Shown one piece after another: positions 1 to 8,897 of a stretch of DNA of 64,000 nt. The stretch lies in the NCBI GenBank assembly GCA_013368375.1, contig JAACJP010000009.1, positions 930,001 through 994,000 on the forward strand. Reading direction: 5' to 3'. A model generated the notes under the pieces. That model saw only the letters and a program-made list of their open reading frames with translations, had not been told where the DNA came from and did not search any database. Numbering within the stretch: position 1 is the stretch's first letter; each line of letters opens with the position of its first letter. Made by a program: the position numbers and the translations under genes. The stretch is from Tricholomella constricta (Eukaryota > Basidiomycota > Agaricomycetes > Agaricales > Lyophyllaceae).

Positions 1-922
1 CTCGCTCGCAAGCAGGGAATGAATACAGATATCAGGCGAAGCATATTCGTGGTGCTTATGAGCAGCGACGTCAGTCATGTCACTGCTTTTCGTATGGCCA
101 CCAATGACTAAATTGGCTTCCAGGACTACGTTGATGCTTGTGAGCGATTATCGCAGCTTAACCTGATGGAAGTACAGCAACGAGAGATCGTGCGGGTCCT
201 ATTGCATTGTTGCGGAAATGTAATGCGTTTTTTATTCGCTGTTACAGCGGAGTGCTCACCGCCTTGCAGGAAAAGTCTTACAATCCTTATTACACGCTCG
301 TCTGCCAACAGCTGTGCCGCATATCCCACTCCTACAAGATTACTCTCCAGTTCTCTTTATGGGACTTCTTTCGTGACCTTGGAGAAACTTCGGTTGGCGG
401 GGCGCAAGTCATCAAGAACCTCAAAGACGATGACGATGGGTTTGATGTGAAGAGCATATCGACCACAAGGATGCGCAATGTCGCAAAGGCGTACGGGTGG
501 TGGATCGCGAAAGACTGTGTTACCCTTGCGATCTTGAAGGTCAGTACCTGCTTTCCACCTGGTGAACCTTTACCGAGTATGTTCTACCCTAGCCGGTCGA
601 CTTTACTTCCCTAAAATCCACGGCGAAGGAGTTCCTTCGGGAGTTGCTGGTTCAGATCTTCATCTGCAGCCAAAGGACGACACCAATGATTGCTTCCAAC
701 CCCAAGGACATGCCGACCACGCGGAATTGTGGCCCAATTGAAGAAATTTTCATCAAGGCAACACGAATACAGACTCTTGCCATGGGCCTGGTATACTTTA
801 TCTCAGAAGCATTTCGCGATGTTTCCAAGGAGGAGGACGAGATGTCAAGGTTGATCAAATGGGCGAGCAGGCTGGCTAAGGACACTCTACGGACTGGTGT
901 TGACATAGTGCCGAGTCTTTAA
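1..922 (+). CDS. SGD1: Nucleolar MIF4G/MA3 protein Sgd1/NOM1, 3' part
   Basis: The C-terminal part of the nucleolar MIF4G-domain protein Sgd1 (human NOM1), needed for 40S ribosome biogenesis; the 5' part lies outside the window. Coding pieces read as <1-69, 124-219, 270-539 and 593-922, joined in frame by GT-AG introns of 50-54 nt. The peptide shows the MA3 region of the family: RRSIFVVLMSSD, EVQQREIVRVLLHCC, EKSYNPYYTLV, then HSYKITLQFSLWDFFRDLGE and a conserved DFTSLKSTAKEFLRELL block, closest to NOM1/Sgd1 rather than to eIF4G or CWC22. It ends at a TAA only 13 bp from the stop of the convergent EFM4 gene, so their 3' UTRs must overlap. Family identity is well supported; the second splice acceptor (269) was chosen over a nearer AG because only it keeps the family frame. 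Confidence 0.88.
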
Positions 923-935
923 ACCTTGACCATTT

Positions 936-1849
936 TCATGGTGTTTCGGATTTTTGGAAGGCAACGCTCGATATCACACTTCCTTTGTGCCCGGCAAATT
1001 CAAAAGTGGGATGTTCTATTCGTGAGCTGTTCTAGTTCAGAGGATGATCTGGTTCAAAAATCACGCTGCACTTACTGATACACTAGACGCGTATCGCTGG
1101 TCGCGCACTGTGCTTTTAGTTCCTCCTCGGTAAAGTTACACGCTAGAAAGGAGCGACGATGAGGGGCTAATCGTGCGAAGCTGAAGAACTTCAAACGCAC
1201 ATGTGATCAAGAAATACCCTCCCGATTTTAGGATTGTATTGATGCGTCCTGGGTATCTCATCGCAGGTGACCGCCCGTTTTCGTCTTTGGCACCCAATGC
1301 GATAGCGTCAAAGGTCCCTTTGTCCAAAACGAAATCCCAAACGCCTTCCGGGCTGGCTTGCATATGCGGTAGAAGTGGTGGGTCGTCCTGTAAGAAGTCT
1401 GAGATATTGAAAGAAACATCCTGATTCCGCGTTGCTGCGATGGATCTGGCGAGCTTAACTGCGCCAGGGCTGTAGTCAATTCCAGAGAGATGGGTTGAAG
1501 GATAGCCGGCTTCGGCCAAGGCAAATAATAAAGTTCCGTTCCCACTTCCGATCTCGACTGTTGACGGGTTCGATGAGAAAGGGACGTTTTCTACTGCCCA
1601 ATCGACCATCCTTTCGATACTTTCTTCTCCAAACCTAGATCGCATGAGGCGGAGCAAAAGTCAATTGCACGTCGTCAAGACTCACCAGATCTCCCCCTCG
1701 TCGCCGATCTCCTTGAAATTGTTCAGTTCCTCCTCATATACATCATCCCAGCTATAAATGGGATCTTTTCAAAGCAAATAGGATTGATATGACGAGCAGA
1801 CGCACTGTTCTTTCGTGCCAAGTTTTGAGGGTTGTAGCGAGTCTGCCAT
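936..1849 (-). CDS. EFM4: eEF1A lysine methyltransferase Efm4 (METTL10-like)
   Basis: A seven-beta-strand SAM-dependent methyltransferase of the Efm4/See1/METTL10 family, which methylates a lysine of translation elongation factor eEF1A in the cytosol. Five exons: 1849-1806, 1751-1686, 1634-1201, 1142-1076, 1026-936. The N-terminus (MADSLQPSKLGTKE) leads into the family signature HWDDVYEEELNNF and GDEGEIWFGEESIERM; SAM-binding motif I is VEIGSGNGTLLFALAEAGY, followed by the diagnostic DKGTFDAIALG and the post-motif ITSCNFTEEELKAQ. The last exon encodes a conserved HPTFEFAGHKGS-like tail. Start chosen at the first ATG that precedes the conserved PSKLGT block. It is tail-to-tail with SGD1 with a 13-bp gap. 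Function is family knowledge; the residue-level motifs are seen directly. Confidence 0.9.
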
Positions 1850-2215
1850 GCAAGAAATTCTCGCTTAGTCATCCAAACTCGATAGAACCTTGCGTCAAGT
1901 GCTCGAAAGTGGACTTTCCACAGCGGAGAAGCTGTAACAGGACGATGAAGAAGAAAAGATGTCACTCATGCGTGTCCCACCCTAGGCCGTAAGCGATCGC
2001 TGCGTGAAACGAAATGGGCATTGGAATTCTGGACACAGCTGCGGCAGGATATTATAATACGGACAGGATGGAGAGAGGAGGGGGTAGTAGTGCAAATGGT
2101 TATTATAGGATGATAAATGGTAGTGATACAGTGAAGCGTAACTAGAATGAAATCGCACTTGGTTAGTGTTCCATCTCCGAAGACTGCTGGGATAAACTCA
2201 CCAATGCGCAAAGGG
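1850..2215. other. Intergenic: EFM4 promoter and PAM18 3' flank
   Basis: 366 bp between two genes on the minus strand. I see no conserved coding stretch on either strand. An AT-rich segment around 2040-2130 probably holds the PAM18 polyadenylation region. Confidence 0.6.
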
Positions 2216-2599
2216 TTAGCGACCTTTTCCGTCCGTTTTGTCCAACAAATCCTTCGCCTCATTGATTTTACTCGCGATATACGGTGAGCCTCCTCGATCA
2301 GGATGGTTCGCAAGCATGATATGTCGGTGGGCGTCCTTTAGCCTTGCGCGCAGTAGCGGGCCATCCCTAGCAGTACCCAGCTGAAGTGAGCGAAGAGTAC
2401 AGTGGAGGACTGCGAAGAATACGTACTTCAACCCAAGAATTTCGATAGCTTCCTTCCTATCCATTTTTGCTTTGAAGCCTCCTTTCACCCATTGGTCTGC
2501 TGCACCTTTACCACCTACGAACAAGCCCCGCTGTATCAGAGAGCGGCCGAGAACTGCGGCTGCGATAGCGCTGACGCCGAGAATGACTGGTGTGGCCAT
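2216..2599 (-). CDS. PAM18: Mitochondrial import motor J-protein Pam18/Tim14
   Basis: J-domain co-chaperone of the TIM23 import motor; it stimulates mtHsp70 ATPase at the matrix side of the inner membrane. Two exons, 2599-2427 and 2366-2216, encode 107 residues, normal for the family. The start used (MATPVILG) gives an N-terminal membrane segment, a GGFKAKM linker typical of Pam18, then [29 protein letters not shown] with the HPD catalytic loop, and INEAKDLLD. An in-frame ATG at 2656 would add 19 residues, but a CACGTG element (2647-2652) would then fall inside the codons, so the downstream start is preferred. The gene is divergent from the first helicase gene (3016). Confidence 0.93.
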   Translation of the reverse strand: MATPVILGVSAIAAAVLGRSLIQRGLFVGGKGAADQWVKGGFKAKMDRKEAIEILGLKYVFFAVLHCTLRSLQLGTARDGPLLRARLKDAHRHIMLANHPDRGGSPYIASKINEAKDLLDKTDGKGR

Positions 2600-3015
2600 C
2601 TTTCCGTACCACGATGGTAATGGAGGGGAGCAGAAAAGTTGATGATCACGTGGCATTAAACCTCTGTAAGGTAGTCGGCTAATAAATTCACGCGATATCT
2701 GTCTCCGTGAATCACCTTTCCGTATCTATTTCATCTCTACGCGATATTTAGTGTCCATGCGTCTTTCCGTTTCCTCAAGATTGAAGCTAAAGTTGGATGT
2801 CATGTCTTGGGCGTCAATGTCCTCAGCTGGCGCTATTTCTCGGCAACGTGCATGGCTTCTCAGTTCATATCCGTCGAAATGCGCCTTCCATTATCGTGGC
2901 ACTTTTGCAGTTCACATTTCTGAATGTGATCCACGGTTTAACTTTATCTCAGCTGCGGCATGCATAATGCACGCCTCTTGGCTCCTTTTCACTCCCTTCC
3001 CAAGCCACTCCCACC
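2600..3015. promoter_or_regulatory. Bidirectional promoter, PAM18 / helicase 1
   Basis: 416 bp between divergent start codons. It contains CACGTG at 2647-2652. An open frame on the plus strand (2751-3015) has no recognisable protein features and I do not call it a gene. Confidence 0.5.
2647..2652. promoter_or_regulatory. CACGTG element upstream of PAM18
   Basis: Palindromic E-box-type hexamer, 48 bp upstream of the PAM18 ATG. It is one of six such sites in promoters of this window, most of them 44-60 bp from a start codon. Confidence 0.5.
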
Positions 3016-5741
3016 ATGGAGCAAACATTCCACATCGTGAACCAGGTTTTCAAAGCCCCTCATGATCCTATCCCTGTCGAGGTCTACCATGAAAACGCTC
3101 TGACAAGGAAAGCACTCGAGTCTTTTCTGCACACCACTGCAGGCAACGTCCTTGGGCTGGCACCCAGCTACGGGTCCAAATGCACTTTGTCGACCCTCGC
3201 CTTTTCGTCGCAGAGCAAAGTTCTGCTAATACGTCTGTCGACCTCGAAGGAAGGTAAGGCACGGAACAAATCACAGAAACAAGCACAGCGTTCTGCTGGG
3301 CGTGCTCTCTTGCAGGAGTTGCTTCTATCCCAGCTGATTTACAAATATGCGTTACAAATGGACAAGCTGGCCGCAGCCCTCTATAACGACATGGGCCTTC
3401 GCATTAGCAATGGAGTTGACCTCTTGTCGATTTCGAAAGGTCAGCGACAATCACCGGCCGCCCTTATGTTCGTTTTAGGCGGCGAGTTGTCCCTCCACAA
3501 GGCGACCGTTCTCAAACTGTTCGAACAAGAAGAAAAAGACTCTGGCAGCATTGCCGACACCGCTTCACAGGCATGGGCTGCCTGCCAAGCCGCTTTCATC
3601 GAGCCCACAAAGCTAGCCAACTCGGCGAAAATCAACACCCACGTGGTCGATGAAGCGGTCAATTCTTTTACAACTTCCTCTACTTTGCCACTGAGGCTTT
3701 ATTTAGCATCTCGCCGTCCTGTCGAAGATCATTCGAGATGCGGATCGCCTGATAGCATTAAAGCCGACTAGGCAGAAGAACGAAGTGGATAAGAAATTCA
3801 CCATCAAACAAGGCAGTCTAGGTCTGATGTCTACCCGCTTCAAGACAAGGCTCATGCCGCCCCATGGTACGCAACAGGTACGTATAAAGTCATTGCCACG
3901 ATTTTCCAACAACTTAGTCTTGTGTTGGTAGACTGTTGAAATCCAGACGGTCGGGCAACACGGCCAGAAGCGGGTTTTGGCTAAAGTCACCAAAGTCAAC
4001 GGACGTGCTGCCTCACTTTCCTTACGCGGAAACCTGCATGGTACCCTCCATTCCGTGACTACGGTTGGCAGAGAACCTCTCACACGGGCTGAGATAACCC
4101 GCTGGGAAATCACGTTACAAGCTCTACAACGAACGAACAGCATCATGAAGAATCTGTTTGTTCAACGTATCTGGCTGCCGACGGACAAAGTCTCTTGGTT
4201 GAACACTCCCTCCTCCTTCATTCCGATATCACTGAGCTTCCCCCCTCCACGAACGTTGAACACGTCCCAAACTAAGGCTGTCAATGCCATCCTTTCTAAT
4301 AAGGATGCTAATCGTATCACTCTGATCCATGGGCCTCCAGGTACCGGGAAGACCACTGTCATCGCAGCTGCGATCACGAGCATCATGGCCTCATCAGATA
4401 AGACTCGTACAGCGTGGGTCGTCGCCCAATCGAACGTCGCAGTCAAGAACGTGGCGGAGAAGTTGGCCGATGTCAGCTTTCTCGATTTCAAGCTGCTTGT
4501 CTCGAAAGACTTCCATTTTGATTGGTTCGTTGTTCAGATTTGAGCTGCATTGAATCTGGCTAATTAACGCCGTAGGCACGAGCATCTCTACCACGAGATT
4601 GAAAGGAATTTAATTCGCTCGGATGATTTTCCCAAAAGTGTCGTAGCCGCAGATAGGCTTTTGCTTGGTTCTCGGGTCATACTCTGCACCCTGAGTATGC
4701 TGTCGCATGAGAAGCTGCCGATATTCACTACGCTCGTCCCTGCACAAACGATTATCTTCGATGAAGCCAGTCAGATCGAGATTGGCGACTACCTTCCTCC
4801 CCTGCAGCGCTTTCAACCCACCCTTCGCAAACTCGTCTTCATCGGCGATGACAAACAGCGTTGGCATCTTTTATTATGTTTGGATTTCTTATCTGACCGC
4901 GTTTCACAGTTGCGCCCTATGGCTATGGTGACATTCCTGAACTGTGCAGTATCTTTGAGATGTCGCATCTGCAGAACGGCGCCGTCTTTCTTGACACGCA
5001 ATGTAAGATGAATAGTCACACCTGTTTCGTCTCTAATTTTTTACTCTCTCATGCAGATCGAATGCCTGAGGCGATTGGAAATTTCATCTCGAAGGCGGTG
5101 TATCGCGGCCGCTTGAAAAGTGTGCATTCTATCAAAACTTTGGCGAGCTGCACTTTTGTCAACGTCGCTACTGGTCGGGAGGAAAAGAGCGGCCACAGTT
5201 GGATTGTCATTCTCATTTCCTTGTCTGTCATCGGATGTCGCGCTGACTTTGTGCTTTGTCAGAACACTCGCGAGGTGGCTGTTTCTATCGGCCTCGCTAG
5301 GATATTCCATGCATTGGGGAAGTCCTACCGCATCATCACACCTTATGATGCTCAGCGCTCAAAACTCGAGAACGCACTCAAAGCGGCGAACATTCCCTGG
5401 GAGGATCGCTGCTTCAACGTCGACTCTTTCCAAGGTATGCATATGTACGATTCACCCTCCTTGCTCATCAAGTTTCTTTCTGTCCAGGCAACGAGGAGGA
5501 CTACATCATTCTTTCGATCGTTCGTTCGGAGAAGATTGGGTTCATGAAGGATCCTAGGCGTACGAACGTCATGTTGACTCGTTGTAAGAAGGGTATGGTC
5601 ATCTTGACCAGTCGAAAGTTTATTGAAGGAATTGCGTCCTCCACTCTTGTCGGAAATATGGCAAAAGCTTGGGGACCCCGGGGGCCGAGTTGGGTAGAGG
5701 TGGGCGCTATCATCAATGGTGCCTTCCGTCCACATACTTGA
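3016..5741 (+). CDS. UPF1-like SF1 helicase with degenerate RNase D-like N-terminus (copy 1)
   Basis: Eight exons (3016-3657, 3707-3877, 3932-4524, 4576-4859, 4910-5002, 5057-5205, 5263-5434, 5488-5741) encode 785 residues. The C-terminal half is an SF1B helicase: HGPPGTGKTT (Walker A, about residue 404), WVVAQSNVAVKNVAEKL (Ia), FDEASQIEIGDYLP (motif II with DEASQ, about 531), GDDKQ (III), DTQYRMPEAIG (IV), YRIITPYDAQRS, CFNVDSFQGNEEDYIILS (V) and RRTNVMLTRCKKGM (VI). These match the UPF1/SMUBP2 group, which unwinds RNA or DNA 5'-3'. The N-terminal 250 residues resemble an RNase D/WRN-type DEDD fold (KVLLIRLS; LYNDMGLRISNGVDLLS; QAWAACQAAF), but the acidic catalytic residues are replaced. The gene is in tandem with a paralogue starting 183 bp downstream. 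Helicase call firm; the exonuclease-like reading is an inference. Confidence 0.85.
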
Positions 5742-5924
5742 TTTCTCTTTGTTCTGTGTACTGTATATCGGCCGTAGTGATCTTGGGAGTGACATATTTA
5801 TACCCACACCATCATGTGCTAAGTGTTGCCTCGCGGCTCGACAGTGTGATCATCTATGTCAAGCAATCTCTGTTGGCAGCCCTCTCTCCACGGCCCGATC
5901 CATTGAACATACCCTTCAACGAGT

Positions 5925-8699
5925 ATGCCGCCCCAGAGTCGCCCGATGAACCTCATGCAGACGCTTGTCGATGGCGCCGATTTTAGTCTTATCAAAATCC
6001 CCGTCACGAAGGTCAAGGAATGCGATATAACTGTGGACACTTTTTCCGACTTTGACCACGCGAGACCCGTTGGAATCTCGCCTGGCTACTCGTCCACAGG
6101 GAAGCTGGTCGCGCTCGCCATCACCGACGACAAAAACTGTACCATCATCGAATTCTCAAACGTTTCTCCCAGACCCATGCGCGACAGAGGAGGCAGAAGC
6201 AACAATAAATCCCCCCTTCCACGAAACTTGGACGAACTTCAGCGAAAGATCCTTTGCCGCCCGGCGGGCGAGCTCTTCGCTTTCGATATGGGCCCACTGT
6301 CCATGTCCCTCTACAACGACTCCAAACTACGCATCAAGAACGCCGTTGATATCCAATCTGGCCTCTCCGCCATGGATAGGAAGCCCTTGACAGCAATCAA
6401 GGAGATCCTTGGCACCGCCGCCTCCATCAAGGAGCAGAATGTTGTCACCGTCTTCCGTTATCCTGTTTATGACCCCGATGACCGCAAGGGGGCGACCGAT
6501 CTCGCGATGCGGGCCTGGATCTCTCAACTCCTCGCTGAGTATGGTAACGGAGCCGAGACTTTGGCGAGAGTAAAAAGAATCAACACAGAGGTGGTTTCGG
6601 AGCAGGTGCGAGGCCATCCACAGTTTAATACGGGTCTGAACTGTAACTCACATGTTTCAATAGAAGCTGGACATGATTGCTAAGATCGCAAACGATACCC
6701 TCCGTCAGACTCAATTGAAGCCAATCAAAACACAGCACAAAGCCACGTTGAAGAAGGACGCTTCAGGACAATTAATTATAGAGTCTTTGGAGTTCAAGGA
6801 TAGGGTTCGTTCAGATCAGGTGCGTGTTTACATTTTCGCCCTAGTCCACTGCTCACGTTCGGGCCTGACTTTTTCTTCAAATAGGACATTGAGTATAATG
6901 TTCCGCAAGGAGGAACAAGCGGGTACAAAGCTCGTGCCCAGGTCGGTACAGTCCGGGGCAAGTCTGCGCCATTGCTCACCAACACGCGATCCACAAACAC
7001 AACTACGATAACTACAACTGTAACATCTATCGGCCGTGATGACCCCACCACGGCAGAGGCTCAACGTGCTGCGACTGTCCTTCGCATTTTACAAGGGTAT
7101 GACAAGCTTCTCTCTGATAGTCCTTGGATCAAGAACATCTGGTTCCCGGGGGATAACAACGAGCCTTTGTCTTGGCCTAGATCCTGGTCTGAACCCATTC
7201 CCACTCTGACTACTCCCACTTCCGCAAATATCCCTCCTGTTCTCCTCACACTTAACTCTTCTCAGCAAGATGCTGTGAATACCATGTATTCCACTCTTGA
7301 TGATCATCGGATTACCATCATCCAGGGGCCTCCTGGTACAGGAAAGACATCAGTCATCGCTTCCTTTGTTCAGTTTGCCATTCAGACAGGGTACGATGGC
7401 ATATGGCTGGTGGCACAGTCAAATGTGGCTGTCAAGAATATTGCTGAAAAGCTGATGACTGTGGGTTTTCTGGATTGGAAACTCTTGGTTTCGAAAGATT
7501 TTATTTTTGAATGGTATGTCATGACAATTACTTGAACTACTCTGTCTGATATTTATTCTAGGCATGAACATATCTACACAAAAGTTCAAAACAACATTAT
7601 CCGTTCTGATGAATTTCAAAGGTTGAAAGGGCATGCCATGAAAGGCTGCAAAGTCATACTTTGCACTTTGAGCATGCTGTCCAACAGATTTATCAACAAA
7701 TTCACTTCACAAAATCCTATCAAAACACTTATCGTTGATGAAGCCAGTCAAATTGAGATTGGTAATTATATGTCAATCTTGTCTACCTGCACAACATTGC
7801 GAAAGGCATGTTTTATTGGTGATGATAAACAATGTAGGCTTTTCCTTTCATTTTACTCAAACACTGATCTCTCTCTTCAGTACCACCATTTGGACAAGAA
7901 GACCTTCAGGACTTGCAAAGTATCTTTGAAGTGCCACACTTACGCCCTCGGGTACTGTTTCTTGATACCCAATGCATGTTCAAAATTAAATATTCGAATT
8001 ATACAATGAAACTCATTCATTTTATAGATCGTATGCCTCCCCAGATTGGAAGCATTATATCTGACTTGGTATACAATGGCAATCTCAAGTCAAACTCTCT
8101 GCATCCCATTACTGAGAAAGTCATTGCCTGTCGTTTCATCGATGTACCCGGCCATGAAAAAGTGAAAGGCAATTCTTTTTTGGTAATTGACTATTTTTTT
8201 CCAGTCTTTGTTATTTTACTTATTGTATCTGGTCTTCAGAATCAACTTGAATGTGACACTGTCATCAAGTTGGCCCAGCAACTGCAAGAACAACAAAAAG
8301 CATATCAAATCATCACACCTTATGACGGCCAACGGACTACTATTGAAGCAGAGATGGTTCAGACTCCTGATCTGGATTGGAAGAACAAATGCTTTAATGT
8401 GGATTCTTTTCAAGGTTTTTATTTATTATCTTTGCTTTCTTGGTATCTGACAATGCCTTACAGGAAATGAGGAAGACTATATCATCATTTCTCTTGTTCG
8501 GTCTCACGAACTGGGTTTCCTCAACAACATACGCCGCACCAATGTCATGCTTACTCGTTGTAAGAAGGGCATGTTCATTGTGTCAAGCCGCAATTTTCTT
8601 ACTGGTCGTGGGGCCAATACTCTGGTTGGAGAATTGATGGAGAGGATGGGGGCAGAGGCTTGGTTGGAGATGAAGGATTTGGAGGCTGGAAATTTTTGA
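5925..8699 (+). CDS. UPF1-like SF1 helicase with degenerate RNase D-like N-terminus (copy 2)
   Basis: Paralogue of the upstream gene, 798 residues in eight exons (5925-6605, 6664-6819, 6885-7513, 7562-7833, 7881-7973, 8028-8182, 8240-8414, 8464-8699). All seven introns interrupt the same codons as in copy 1, and exon 5 is 93 nt in both. Motifs: QGPPGTGKTSVIASF, WLVAQSNVAVKNIAEKL, VDEASQIEIGNYM, GDDKQ, DTQYRMPPQIG, IITPYDGQR, FNVDSFQGNEEDYIIISL, RRTNVMLTRCKKGMFIV. The N-terminus has the RNase D-like pattern (VGISPG in place of a G-D-x-E motif, LYNDSKLRIKNAVDIQS). The intron at 7974-8027 begins with GC rather than GT. From about 7380 on the gene is clearly more AT-rich than copy 1. The start is the first ATG of a short cluster (residues 1, 8, 11), so the true start may be slightly later. 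Confidence 0.83.
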
Positions 8700-8757
8700 A
8701 GGGGTTGAAGTAACTAGGTATGAGAAATTGGTCATATTCTACCAAGGGCGGCGAAAA

Positions 8758-8806
8758 CCTTGAATTATACTGCTATGATTCAAGGCTTCTACCACCATAT
8801 GGTAGA
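8758..8806. repeat. Two adjacent perfect inverted repeats
   Basis: CCTTGAAT (8758-8765) faces ATTCAAGG (8778-8785), and TCTACCA (8788-8794) faces TGGTAGA (8800-8806) over a 5-nt loop. They lie in the 198-bp gap between the convergent helicase 2 and carnitine acetyltransferase genes, where a bidirectional 3'-end signal would be expected. Their role is unproven. Confidence 0.45.
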
Positions 8807-8897
8807 GTATGACTACTTATCCCATCTCCTTTCAGACTTGCAACTTCTTTCAAATCCAAAATTGTGTCAATTAGGTTTTTTATCTTGTGTCTAAGGA

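Noticed and set aside
2751..3065. Open frame of 104 codons before helicase 1
   Set aside because: No protein-like features, overlaps the helicase start, and lies in a divergent promoter.
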